A stretch of 48,121 bases of DNA. Origin: Streptomyces globisporus (lineage in GTDB: Bacteria > Actinomycetota > Actinomycetes > Streptomycetales > Streptomycetaceae). Each line of letters opens with the position of its first letter. The first letter of the stretch is position 1. Below the pieces are notes generated by a model. The model did no database searches. It worked only from the letters and a program-made list of their open reading frames with translations, and was not told the origin of the DNA. Below, piece after piece: positions 25,579 through 33,386 of the stretch. The stretch lies in NCBI RefSeq assembly GCF_003501885.1, contig NZ_QWFA01000076.1, positions 1-48,121 of the forward strand, given 5' to 3'. Made by a program: the position numbers and the translations under genes.

Positions 25579-27333
25579 ATGCAGATCCACAAGTACGACA
25601 CCGTCATCGTCGGCGCCGGCGGCGCCGGCATGCGCGCGGCCATCGAGTCGACCAAGCGCAGCCGCACCGCCGTGCTCACGAAGCTCTACCCCACCCGCTC
25701 CCACACGGGCGCCGCGCAGGGCGGCATGGCCGCCGCGCTGGCCAACGTGGAGGAGGACAACTGGGAGTGGCACACCTTCGACACGATCAAGGGCGGCGAC
25801 TACCTGGTCGACCAGGACGCCGCCGAGATCCTCGCGAAGGAGGCCATCGACGCCGTCCTCGACCTGGAGAAGATGGGCCTGCCGTTCGGCCGCACGCCGG
25901 AGGGCAGGATCGACCAGCGCCGCTTCGGTGGTCACACCCGTAGCCATGGTGAGGCCCCGGTCCGTCGCGCCTGCTACTCGGGCGACCGCACCGGCCACAT
26001 GATCCTCCAGACGCTGTACCAGAACTGCGTCAAGGAGGGCGTGGAGTTCTTCAACGAGTTCTACGTCCTGGACCAGCTGATCACCGAGGTCGACGGGGTC
26101 AAGAAGTCCGCCGGCGTCGTCGCGTACGAGCTGGCGACGGGCGAGATCCACGTCTTCCAGGCGAAGTCGGTCATCTACGCCTCGGGCGGCACCGGCAAGT
26201 TCTTCAAGGTGACGTCGAACGCGCACACCCTGACCGGTGACGGCCAGGCCGCCTGCTACCGGCGCGGTCTGCCGCTGGAGGACATGGAGTTCTTCCAGTT
26301 CCACCCGACGGGCATCTGGCGCATGGGCATCCTGCTGACGGAGGGCGCCCGCGGTGAGGGCGGCATCCTCCGCAACAAGGACGGCGAGCGCTTCATGGAG
26401 AAGTACGCGCCGGTCATGAAGGACCTCGCGTCCCGTGACGTCGTATCGCGCTCCATCTACACGGAGATCCGTGAGGGCCGCGGCTGCGGTCCCGCCGGTG
26501 ACCACGTGTACCTGGACCTGACGCACCTGCCGCCGGAGCAGCTGGACGCCAAGCTCCCGGACATCACCGAGTTCGCGCGGACGTACCTCGGCATCGAGCC
26601 CTACACGGACCCGATCCCGATCCAGCCGACCGCGCACTACGCCATGGGCGGCATCCCGACCAACGTCGAGGGCGAGGTGCTGGCCGACAACACCACCGTC
26701 GTCCCGGGCCTGTACGCCGCCGGCGAGGTCGCCTGTGTCTCCGTGCACGGCGCCAACCGTCTGGGAACCAACTCGCTGCTCGACATCAACGTCTTCGGCA
26801 AGCGCTCCGGCATCGCGGCCGCCGAGTACGCGACGAAGAGCGACTTCGTCGAGCTGCCCGAGAACCCGGGACAGCTGGTCGCCGAACAGGTCGAGCGGCT
26901 GCGCAACTCGACGGGCACCGAGCGGGTCGCGGACCTGCGCACGGAGCTCCAGGAGTGCATGGACGCCAACGTGATGGTGTTCCGCACCGAGCAGACCATC
27001 AAGACGGCGGTCGCCAAGATCGCCGAGCTGCGCGAGCGCTACCTGAACGTGTCCATCCAGGACAAGGGCAAGCGGTTCAACACCGACCTGCTGGAGGCCA
27101 TCGAGCTGGGCAACCTGCTCGACCTGGCCGAGGTCATGGCGGTCTCCGCGCTCGCCCGCAAGGAGTCCCGCGGCGGTCACTACCGCGAGGACTACCCCAA
27201 CCGCGACGACGTCAACTTCATGCGCCACACCATGGCGTACCGCGAGGTGGCCGCCGACGGCGCCGAGTCGATCCGGCTCGACTACAAGCCGGTCGTGACG
27301 ACCCGCTACCAGCCGATGGAGCGTAAGTACTGA
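25579..27333 (+). CDS. sdhA: Succinate dehydrogenase flavoprotein subunit SdhA
   Basis: 584 residues, ATG, AGAGGAAACC ribosome site. The Rossmann FAD motif is VIVGAGGAGMRAA. RSHTGAAQGG carries His42, the covalent FAD attachment site. Catalytic motifs QRRFGGHTRSHGEAPVRRAC, HPTGIWRMGILLTEGARGEG and HYAMGGIPTN are intact. It oxidises succinate to fumarate in the TCA cycle on the cytoplasmic face of the membrane, passing electrons to SdhB. Its stop overlaps the sdhB start by one base (TGATG). Confidence 0.98.
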   Translation: MQIHKYDTVIVGAGGAGMRAAIESTKRSRTAVLTKLYPTRSHTGAAQGGMAAALANVEEDNWEWHTFDTIKGGDYLVDQDAAEILAKEAIDAVLDLEKMGLPFGRTPEGRIDQRRFGGHTRSHGEAPVRRACYSGDRTGHMILQTLYQNCVKEGVEFFNEFYVLDQLITEVDGVKKSAGVVAYELATGEIHVFQAKSVIYASGGTGKFFKVTSNAHTLTGDGQAACYRRGLPLEDMEFFQFHPTGIWRMGILLTEGARGEGGILRNKDGERFMEKYAPVMKDLASRDVVSRSIYTEIREGRGCGPAGDHVYLDLTHLPPEQLDAKLPDITEFARTYLGIEPYTDPIPIQPTAHYAMGGIPTNVEGEVLADNTTVVPGLYAAGEVACVSVHGANRLGTNSLLDINVFGKRSGIAAAEYATKSDFVELPENPGQLVAEQVERLRNSTGTERVADLRTELQECMDANVMVFRTEQTIKTAVAKIAELRERYLNVSIQDKGKRFNTDLLEAIELGNLLDLAEVMAVSALARKESRGGHYREDYPNRDDVNFMRHTMAYREVAADGAESIRLDYKPVVTTRYQPMERKY

Positions 27334-28100
27334 TGGCTACCCCGACCCTGGACAAGACCGACAAGGCCGAGGCCGGCTTCGCCGACTCGCCGTTCATCAT
27401 GGCCACGTTCCGGATCCGCCGCTTCAACCCCGAGGTGTCGGACGAGGCCCAGTGGCAGGACTTCCAGATCGAGATCGACCCGAAGGAGCGTGTCCTCGAC
27501 GCCCTTCACAAGATCAAGTGGGAGCTCGACGGAACCCTGACGTTCCGCCGTTCCTGCGCCCACGGGATCTGCGGCTCCGACGCGATGCGGATCAACGGCA
27601 AGAACAGGCTCGCCTGCAAGACGCTGATCAAGGACATCAACCCGGACAAGCCGATCACGGTCGAGGCCATCAAGGGCCTCACGGTCCTCAAGGACCTCGT
27701 GGTCGACATGGACCCGTTCTTCCAGGCGTACCACGATGTCATGCCCTTCCTCATCACCAAGGGGAACGAGCCGACCCGCGAGCGTCTGCAGTCCCCCGAG
27801 GACCGCGAGCGGTTCGACGACACCACCAAGTGCATCCTGTGCGCCGCGTGCACGTCCTCGTGCCCGGTGTTCTGGAACGACGGGCAGTACTTCGGCCCGG
27901 CGGCGATCGTCAACGCGCACCGCTTCATCTTCGACTCGCGCGACGAGGCCGGCGAGCAGCGCCTGGAGATCCTCAACGACCGTGACGGCGTGTGGCGTTG
28001 CCGCACCACGTTCAACTGCACGGACGCCTGCCCGCGTGGCATCGAGGTCACCAAGGCGATCCAGGAGGTGAAGCGCGCGCTCATCACGCGTCGCTTCTGA
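27333..28100 (+). CDS. sdhB: Succinate dehydrogenase iron-sulfur subunit SdhB
   Basis: 255 residues, ATG coupled to sdhA. The [2Fe-2S] cluster ligands are in RRSCAHGICGSDAMRINGKN with a Cys further on at RLACKT; the [4Fe-4S] set is CILCAACTSSCPV, and the [3Fe-4S] ligands include CTDACPRGI near the end. It carries electrons from SdhA to quinone at SdhCD. The first 20 residues (TPTLDKTDKAEAGFADSP) are an extra actinomycete-type leader. A strong terminator follows, closing the operon. Confidence 0.98.
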   Translation: MATPTLDKTDKAEAGFADSPFIMATFRIRRFNPEVSDEAQWQDFQIEIDPKERVLDALHKIKWELDGTLTFRRSCAHGICGSDAMRINGKNRLACKTLIKDINPDKPITVEAIKGLTVLKDLVVDMDPFFQAYHDVMPFLITKGNEPTRERLQSPEDRERFDDTTKCILCAACTSSCPVFWNDGQYFGPAAIVNAHRFIFDSRDEAGEQRLEILNDRDGVWRCRTTFNCTDACPRGIEVTKAIQEVKRALITRRF

Positions 28101-28128
28101 CCTTCCCGTAACTCCGATTACGCCGACG

Positions 28129-28169
28129 GGCCCCGCCCCCGCAGCCTCACCGCTGCCGGGGGCGGGGCC
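28129..28169 (+). terminator. Terminator of the sdhCDAB operon
   Basis: GGCCCCGCCCCCGCAGC pairs with GCTGCCGGGGGCGGGGCC, 17 bp with a single-base bulge, loop CTCACC, starting 29 bp after the sdhB stop. Confidence 0.85.
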
Positions 28170-28241
28170 TGTTGCTGCACGGGGCCCGCGCGAGCGGTAC
28201 CGTTCAGCGGAGCTGAAGACCGAGAAGGAACGGGGATCGTC

Positions 28242-28841
28242 GTGAGCGAGCCGAATCCGTACGCGGACGACGCGTACAAGTGGGGCCCGCCCCAGCAGCC
28301 GGGCCATCAGCCCACCGTCGCGGACGGCCAGGCGTACGGCTATCCGAACCCGGGCGGCGCTCCGGCGTACGGCTATCCGCAGCCTCTGCCGGAGTCCGCG
28401 ACCCAGCCCGGGCCCGGTTACGGGTACCCCCAGCACGGTCAGCCGACGATGCCCGGCCAGTACCTCCCGGTGCCGCAGGGCGTGCCGGGCCAGGGCGGGG
28501 TGCCGGTGCTGTCGATCGGCGACATCACGGTGATGAACGACGCGATCGTCACCCCGTCCGGGTCGATGCCGCTCAAGGGCGCGGTGTGGACGGCGACGGA
28601 CATGTCGCGTACGGAGGAGAAGATCCCGGCGCACGCGATCGTGCTGGCGATCATCTTCGCGCTGTTCTGTCTGATCGGGCTCCTGTTCCTGCTGATGAAG
28701 GAGAAGCGGACCACCGGCTTCGTGCAGGTCACGGTCACCAGTGGCGGCCGGCACCACTCGACGATGATCCCGGCGATGGGGCCGCACACCTTCCCGGCGA
28801 TCATGGGCCAGCTCAACCAGGCCCGCTCCATGAGCATCTGA
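28242..28841 (+). CDS. Hypothetical single-TM protein with Pro/Gly/Tyr-rich N-terminus
   Basis: 199 residues, GTG. Residues 1-85 are low-complexity with repeated AYGYP / GYGYPQ units. A conserved globular part follows (VLSIGDITVMNDAIVTPSGS, MPLKGAVWTATDMSRTEEKI), then one TM helix, AIVLAIIFALFCLIGLLFLL, and a short domain with TTGFVQVTVTSGGRHHSTMI. It resembles Streptomyces DUF-type proteins whose function is unknown to me. It may be co-transcribed with the next gene, which starts 17 bp later. Confidence 0.8.
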   Translation: MSEPNPYADDAYKWGPPQQPGHQPTVADGQAYGYPNPGGAPAYGYPQPLPESATQPGPGYGYPQHGQPTMPGQYLPVPQGVPGQGGVPVLSIGDITVMNDAIVTPSGSMPLKGAVWTATDMSRTEEKIPAHAIVLAIIFALFCLIGLLFLLMKEKRTTGFVQVTVTSGGRHHSTMIPAMGPHTFPAIMGQLNQARSMSI

Positions 28842-28857
28842 GCCACGGGCCCCGCTC

Positions 28858-29721
28858 ATGGCACGTTTCGCACATACGGTCACCGTCGCGGCCCTGGACC
28901 GGGGCTGGTTCGAGGAGGCCGCCGACGCGCTGGTGGACCTCCTCGACGCCTCCCGGGAGGGCCCGGACGGGGCGGTGGTGCTGGCCGACGGGCGGGCGGT
29001 GGATGGCCTGCGGCTGCTGAAGGGGCGCCATCTGCGGCCGGGGGCACGGTACGGGGAGGTCCCGGCGGCGCCCGGGACGGCCGCTACGCCCACGGAGGCC
29101 GCCGACGGCTCGGCGCGCGCGTCCGGGGCGGGTGACTCCGCCGCGGCGCCCTCGTCCGTCGTCCTGCGCGCCTGGCGGCCGTCGCACTCCGTCGAGATGG
29201 AGAGCCTCGTCGTGGAGGACGGCCTGTCCCTGAAGGTGGGGCTGCGGCTGAGCGGACCCCGCAGGCCCCGCGCGGTGGAGCTCTCCCTGTCGGGGCATCA
29301 GCCCGGGGGCGGCTCGCTGTACCGCTTCTCGGGGCGCGCCAAGGCCGATCTGGCGGCCTGGTGGGCGGCGGTGGACCGGCTGCCCTCCGCTCCCCCGGCC
29401 GCCCGCGCCCCGGTGGCGGGGCGGGCGGTGCACCGGCTGGCCAAGGCGCGTCTCACCCTCACCCCGCGCCCGGCCGAGGACGGCTCCTGGCGGATCGCCG
29501 TCGTACTGAGCGTGCGCGGGCGGTGGCTGCTGCGGCCGGTGGGCGCGGTGGTCCTGCTCTTCGCCCGGGGCCCGCTGGAGCGGGGCCTGCGGGAGGCGGC
29601 GGAGAGCGCGGCCGCGGAGTGGAACACGGCACTCGCGGAGCTGACGCCGTTGCACGGCGAGGCTTTGCGCGCGGAGATCGCGGACGCGCTGACGGATCCG
29701 GACGGGGCCGCCACCCTCTGA
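28858..29721 (+). CDS. Hypothetical protein, Streptomyces-specific
   Basis: 287 residues, ATG; ribosome site weak. No TM or signal peptide. It begins MARFAHTVTVAALDRGWFEE, has a low-complexity Ala/Pro/Ser patch near 65-100, and a conserved-looking block WRPSHSVEMESLVVEDGLSL. Near the end PVGAVVLLFARGPLERGLRE and AAAEWNTALAEL are helical. It follows the single-TM gene closely, so the two may act together. I do not recognise the family. The gene ends just before the 40-bp palindrome at 29731, which could terminate it. Confidence 0.7.
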   Translation: MARFAHTVTVAALDRGWFEEAADALVDLLDASREGPDGAVVLADGRAVDGLRLLKGRHLRPGARYGEVPAAPGTAATPTEAADGSARASGAGDSAAAPSSVVLRAWRPSHSVEMESLVVEDGLSLKVGLRLSGPRRPRAVELSLSGHQPGGGSLYRFSGRAKADLAAWWAAVDRLPSAPPAARAPVAGRAVHRLAKARLTLTPRPAEDGSWRIAVVLSVRGRWLLRPVGAVVLLFARGPLERGLREAAESAAAEWNTALAELTPLHGEALRAEIADALTDPDGAATL

Positions 29722-29730
29722 CCCCACCCC

Positions 29731-29770
29731 TGTAGCCCCCTTCTTGAACATGTTCAAGAAGGGGGCTACA
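29731..29770. promoter_or_regulatory. 40-bp perfect palindrome combining terminator and TetR-type operator
   Basis: Each 20-bp half is the exact reverse complement of the other (outer TGTAGCCCCC / GGGGGCTACA, centre TTGAACATGTTCAA). It lies 10 bp after one gene's stop and about 46 bp before the next gene's start. As RNA it can form a 16-20 bp stem and end the upstream transcript; as DNA its centre is the repressor site described at 29744-29803. Confidence 0.75.
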
Positions 29771-29803
29771 GTCATGCCCAAGAGCAGTTTTGAACGCGTT
29801 CAA
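29744..29803 (+). promoter_or_regulatory. Promoter with two TTGAAC-NN-GTTCAA operators
   Basis: Operator 1, TTGAACATGTTCAA, is 29744-29757; operator 2, TTGAACGCGTTCAA, is 29790-29803. Both are perfect 14-bp palindromes with centres 46 bp apart. The left half of operator 1, TTGAAC, also reads as a -35 box, with TACAGT at 29767-29772 as the -10 after a 17-bp gap. Transcription should start near 29779, so one site covers the -35 and the other lies just downstream of the start. The TetR gene ending this operon is the obvious ligand-responsive repressor. Confidence 0.7.
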
Positions 29804-29816
29804 GGGAGGGTGGGGC

Positions 29817-30251
29817 ATGGACCTCACTGTTGTCGCGTACGTCATCTACCTGCTGATCAGCGTGGCGCTCACCGTCTGGGTCGCCCGCACGCTCAGCCGC
29901 AACGGGCGGATCTTCCTCGCCGATGTGCTGCACGGGAACGAGAAGCTCGCCGACGCCGTGAACCACCTGCTGGTGGTCGGCTTCTATCTGGTGAACCTCG
30001 GGTTCGTCACGCTGTATCTGAAGAACGCCGACGGGGTGGCCGACGCCCGCGAGCTGTTCGAGGCCCTCTCGGTGAAGGTCGGCGTCGTCCTGCTGGTGCT
30101 CGGCGTGATGCATCTGGGCAACGTGTGGGTGCTCAGCCGGATCCGCCGCCGCAGCGCCCTGGAGCGCGAGCAGACCCCGCCGGTCCCGCCGCAGGGCTGG
30201 ACCCCGCCGGCGGCCCAGGGCCCGTGGACCGCCCCCGCGGCCGGCCGGTGA
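29817..30251 (+). CDS. Small membrane protein of unknown function, first gene of TetR-controlled operon
   Basis: 144 residues, ATG after GGGAGGG. TM helices near 3-23 (LTVVAYVIYLLISVALTVWV), 48-66 (HLLVVGFYLVNLGFVTLYL) and 84-103 (VKVGVVLLVLGVMHLGNVWV), then a basic and Pro-rich tail. No family I can name with confidence. It shares the operon with a DCC-family thiol oxidoreductase and the TetR regulator, overlapping the former by 4 bp (GTGA). A membrane redox or stress role is possible but is inference. Confidence 0.75.
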   Translation: MDLTVVAYVIYLLISVALTVWVARTLSRNGRIFLADVLHGNEKLADAVNHLLVVGFYLVNLGFVTLYLKNADGVADARELFEALSVKVGVVLLVLGVMHLGNVWVLSRIRRRSALEREQTPPVPPQGWTPPAAQGPWTAPAAGR

Positions 30252-30742
30252 GCCCGGTGGCCGAGGCGGCGCCCACCGAGCCGGCGGACCAGGCGCCCGA
30301 GGCAGCGCCCACGGGGGCTGCCTGGCCCGGCCCCGTCCGGCGGCTCACCGTGCTCTACGACGCACAGTGCCCGCTCTGCGTCCATCTGCGGGGCTGGCTC
30401 CAGCGGCAGCGGCAGCTCGTGCCGCTGGATCTGGTCCCCGCCGCATCGGCCGAGGCCCGGCGGCGGTTCCCCGAGCTGGACCATGCGGCGACGCTCCAGG
30501 AGATCACCGCGGTCGGCGATCTGGGGCAGGTCTACCGGGAGACGGCCGCCTGGATCGTCTGCCTGTGGGCGCTCGCCGAGTACCGCGCCCGCGCCCACTG
30601 GCTGACCACCCCCGCCGGGCGGCCCTTCGCGCGGGGCACCGTGCTGGCCGCCGCCCGCTACCGCTCGATGGCCGTCCCGCCCTGCGCACCCGGGGCCCGC
30701 GAGTGCGCCGCCCCGCCCGGCGGCGCGTGGGGTCCCCGATAA
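30248..30742 (+). CDS. DCC-family thiol-disulfide oxidoreductase (DUF393)
   Basis: 164 residues, GTG overlapping the previous stop. A Pro/Ala-rich leader of about 30 residues precedes the core. LTVLYDAQCPLCVHLRGWLQ is the DUF393/DCC signature; the CPLC pair gives the family a thioredoxin-like redox role. LVPLDLV, FPELDHAATLQEI and VYRETAAWIVCLWALAEY are typical. The second half includes two further Cys in CAPGARECA. It is the middle gene of the TetR operon. Partner proteins and substrates are not known. Confidence 0.8.
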   Translation: MSPVAEAAPTEPADQAPEAAPTGAAWPGPVRRLTVLYDAQCPLCVHLRGWLQRQRQLVPLDLVPAASAEARRRFPELDHAATLQEITAVGDLGQVYRETAAWIVCLWALAEYRARAHWLTTPAGRPFARGTVLAAARYRSMAVPPCAPGARECAAPPGGAWGPR

Positions 30743-30752
30743 CCTTGGGCCC

Positions 30753-31502
30753 GTGGTGAAGGAAGAGAAGAACGTGCAGGAGAAGAGGCCGGCCAAGGCC
30801 GCGAAGAGCGAGCAGACCCGCACGCTGATTCTCGAAACGGCGCTCCGGCTCTTCGCGGAGCGGGGCTACGACCGGACGACCATGCGGGCCATCGCCCAGG
30901 AGGCGGGCGTCTCGGTCGGGAACGCCTACTACTACTTCGCCTCGAAGGAGCACCTGGTCCAGGGGTTCTACGACCGGATCGCCGACGAACACGCGACGGC
31001 GGTCCGGCCGGTGCTGGAGGGCGACCGTGATCTGACCGTGCGGATCAGGGGCGTGCTGCTGGGCTGGCTGGACGTGGCGGAGCCGTACCACCGCTTCGCC
31101 GCCCAGTTCTTCAAGAACGCGGCCGATCCGGACAGCCCGCTCTCCCCGTTCTCGGAGGAGTCGGCGGCCGCCCGCGACGCGGCGATCTCCATCCACGAGC
31201 GCTGCATCGCCGGGGCGGACGTCAAGAGCGACCCGGAACTGGCCCCGCTGCTGCCGCAGTTGATGTGGCTGATGCAGATGGGCCTGGTGCTCTTCTGGGT
31301 GTACGACCGCAGCGAGGGCGCCGAGCGCAGCCGTCGGCTCGTCGAGCGCACCGCACCGATCGCCGCCCGGGCCATCGCGCTCTCCCGGTTCCGGGTACTG
31401 CGCCCGCTGGTGCGGCAGGTCCACGGGCTGCTGGTGGAGTTCCTGCCGGGTGCCGGCACGGGTACGGCGACGGCCGGGGCGGGGCCCCGGCCGTCGGACT
31501 GA
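30753..31502 (+). CDS. TetR-family transcriptional regulator
   Basis: 249 residues from GTG 30753. A second in-frame GTG at 30774 follows GGAAG by eight bases and may be the real start. The N-terminal HTH is clear: TRTLILETALRLFAERGYDR, TTMRAIAQEAGVSVGNAYYY, FASKEHLVQGFYDR. The C-terminal ligand domain is about 180 residues, with a Trp/Met-rich helix PQLMWLMQMGLVLFWVYDRS that could line the pocket. It likely represses its own operon through the two TTGAAC palindromes upstream of 29817. Ligand unknown; a lipophilic compound is suggested by the hydrophobic pocket helix. Confidence 0.9.
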   Translation: MVKEEKNVQEKRPAKAAKSEQTRTLILETALRLFAERGYDRTTMRAIAQEAGVSVGNAYYYFASKEHLVQGFYDRIADEHATAVRPVLEGDRDLTVRIRGVLLGWLDVAEPYHRFAAQFFKNAADPDSPLSPFSEESAAARDAAISIHERCIAGADVKSDPELAPLLPQLMWLMQMGLVLFWVYDRSEGAERSRRLVERTAPIAARAIALSRFRVLRPLVRQVHGLLVEFLPGAGTGTATAGAGPRPSD

Positions 31503-31530
31503 CGTCGGACCGGAGTCCGACGGAAGCGGT

Positions 31531-31553
31531 GCCCCCGGCCGTCGGCCGGGGGC
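31531..31553. terminator. Bidirectional terminator
   Basis: GCCCCCGGCC / GGCCGGGGGC, a perfect 10-bp stem with loop GTC, between the convergent TetR and peptide-binding-protein genes. Confidence 0.85.
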
Positions 31554-31560
31554 GGACCCG

Positions 31561-33114
31561 TCAGATCCAGGCCAGTTCCCACAGGCGCCAGGTGCCGGTG
31601 CCGTCGGAGAGGTACTGGGACCCGGCGACCTCGGACTTGGCGACGACGTAGTCCTTCTTCTGCCACAGCGGCAGCAGTGGGACGTCCTCGCCGACGAGCG
31701 CCTGCATCTCCTTGAAGTCGTTCGAGGTGCGGCTGCGGTCGCTGAACTGCTGCGTGGCGGCGATCAGCTGGTCCATCTTCTTGCTGGAGTAGCCGCTGTG
31801 CAGGACGTTGCCGGTGCCGACGAGCGGCTGGCTGAAGGTGTCGGGGTCCGGGAAGTCGGGGAACCAGCCGACGGTGTACATGTCGTACTTACCGGCCGCG
31901 TACTCCTTCTGGTACTTCGTCCACTCCACGGCCTGGACCGAGACCTTGAACAGCCCGTCCTTCTCCAGCTGACGGCGCAGCTCGGCGGTCTCCTTGGTGT
32001 ACATGTCGCCCTCGCGGTAGGCGAAGTCGATGGCGACGGGCGTCTGCGCCCCGGCCTGCTCCAGCAGCTGCTTGGCGCGCGCCGGGTCGGCGGAGGGGTA
32101 GGCGTCGAAGAACGGGGTGCTGTGCCCGATGTAGCCGGTGGGGATCAGCGAGTACAGCGGGTCGACGGTGCCCTGGTAGACGTTCCGGACCAGCGGGCCC
32201 CGGTCGAGGAGCGCGGCGACGGCCTGGCGGACCTCCTTCTCCCCGAACGGCGAGTTCTCCCGGGAGTTGAAGATGATGTTGCGGATCTCGGCGCTGGCCG
32301 CCTCGGTCACCCGCACGTCCGGGTCGTTGACGTTGAGGTCGGCGAGCGTCTCGGACGGCAGCTGGCGGTGGGCGATGTCCACCTCGTCGTTGTCCCAGGA
32401 CGTCTGCAGTTCCTCGGAGGTCTTGAAGTAGCGGATGTTGACCGCTTCGCCGGTCTTCTTGAGCGCGCCCCGGTACTTCAGGTTCGGCACCAGCTCGGCA
32501 CGGTTCCCGGACTCGTACGACTTGAGGACGTACGGGCCGGAGCCGTCGACCTGGTTGCCCGCACGGAGCTTGTCCTCGGGGTACTTCGTGGGGTCGACGA
32601 TCGCGGCGGCGCCGGTCGCGATCTTCTGCGGGAAGGTCGCGTCCCTGGCGGACAGGTTGAACGTGATCGTGCGGCCCTCGGTCGTCACCGTCTTGAGGGT
32701 CGGGAAGAGACCCGCGGGGCCGACCTCCGACTTGATCCGGAAGATCCGGTCGAAGGAGTACTTGACGTCCTCGGCGGTGATCTTGCGGCCGTTGGAGAAG
32801 GTCAGGTCGTCACGGAGCTTGCACTGGTACGTCTGGAGCTTCTGCCCGACGAACCCGCAGCTCTCGGCGGCGTCCGGCTCCGGCGTGACGGCGTTGGGCT
32901 TGAACGTCATCAGCGACTGGTAGATGTTGCTGTAGATCGCCCAGGAGCCCGCGTCGTAGGCGCCGGCCGGGTCGAGCGAGGTGACGACGTCCGACGTTCC
33001 GACCGTGATCGCGTCGGTCTTCGCCTCCCCCGACGGGAGCAGTTGCCAGGCACCGACGCCCGCTATGACCAATACCGCGAGAATCGCGAGAATCCGTACC
33101 CGGACCGACCGCAT
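31561..33114 (-). CDS. ABC transporter substrate-binding protein, family 5 (oligopeptide type)
   Basis: 517 residues, ATG at 33114, GGGAGAG seven bases upstream. One N-terminal hydrophobic helix (VRILAILAVLVIAGVGAWQL) without a lipobox Cys, so a membrane anchor or Sec signal. Family 5 signatures are visible: DAITVGTSDVVTSLDPAGAY, LRDDLTFSNGRKITAEDVKY, then the C-terminal lobe with VGWFPDFPDPDTF and WQKKDYVVAKS. It binds peptides or similar solutes outside the cell and passes them to an ABC permease. No permease or ATPase genes lie nearby, so this is an orphan binding protein. A long hairpin (33235-33282) lies in its leader region. Confidence 0.9.
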   Translation of the reverse strand: MRSVRVRILAILAVLVIAGVGAWQLLPSGEAKTDAITVGTSDVVTSLDPAGAYDAGSWAIYSNIYQSLMTFKPNAVTPEPDAAESCGFVGQKLQTYQCKLRDDLTFSNGRKITAEDVKYSFDRIFRIKSEVGPAGLFPTLKTVTTEGRTITFNLSARDATFPQKIATGAAAIVDPTKYPEDKLRAGNQVDGSGPYVLKSYESGNRAELVPNLKYRGALKKTGEAVNIRYFKTSEELQTSWDNDEVDIAHRQLPSETLADLNVNDPDVRVTEAASAEIRNIIFNSRENSPFGEKEVRQAVAALLDRGPLVRNVYQGTVDPLYSLIPTGYIGHSTPFFDAYPSADPARAKQLLEQAGAQTPVAIDFAYREGDMYTKETAELRRQLEKDGLFKVSVQAVEWTKYQKEYAAGKYDMYTVGWFPDFPDPDTFSQPLVGTGNVLHSGYSSKKMDQLIAATQQFSDRSRTSNDFKEMQALVGEDVPLLPLWQKKDYVVAKSEVAGSQYLSDGTGTWRLWELAWI

Positions 33115-33234
33115 TGCCGTGCTCTCCCTTAACAGCCCCACCACGGCGGTCGCGTTTGTGACGCGCACGTCGCCGCATGTTCGCGCTTACCCAATCACAC
33201 GATTTTCACATCTGGAAGAGTAAATGGGGCGCTC

Positions 33235-33282
33235 ACAGCCTTTTATTGGACACGGGCGGGAAGCCCTGTCCGAAAAGGCTGT
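33235..33282 (-). promoter_or_regulatory. Long imperfect hairpin upstream of the peptide-binding protein gene
   Basis: ACAGCCTTTT / AAAAGGCTGT (10 bp) encloses GGACA / TGTCC and GGGC / GCCC with a bulge, about 19 paired bases over 48 nt, 120-170 bp before the gene. The AT-rich outer stem is unlike the usual GC terminators here. It could be the second half of a double terminator for the metallophosphoesterase gene or a leader element for the binding protein gene. Confidence 0.5.
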
Positions 33283-33351
33283 TTCGCGTCTCCCACCTGC
33301 GGGTTTCCGTAGCTGACGGTGACGCTTCGGTGTGGATTTCATGATGAAGGG

Positions 33352-33365
33352 CCGGAGGGCTCCGG
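33352..33365 (-). terminator. Short hairpin after the metallophosphoesterase gene
   Basis: CCGGAG / CTCCGG with a two-base gap, 21 bp after the stop at 33387 on the minus strand. Weak by itself; acts perhaps with the hairpin at 33235-33282. Confidence 0.35.
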
Positions 33366-33386
33366 ACCGTCGCACCCGCAACCCTG

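Noticed and set aside
25546..27228. 560-residue minus-strand frame opposite sdhA
   Set aside because: Antisense shadow of the SdhA codons, with no family likeness.
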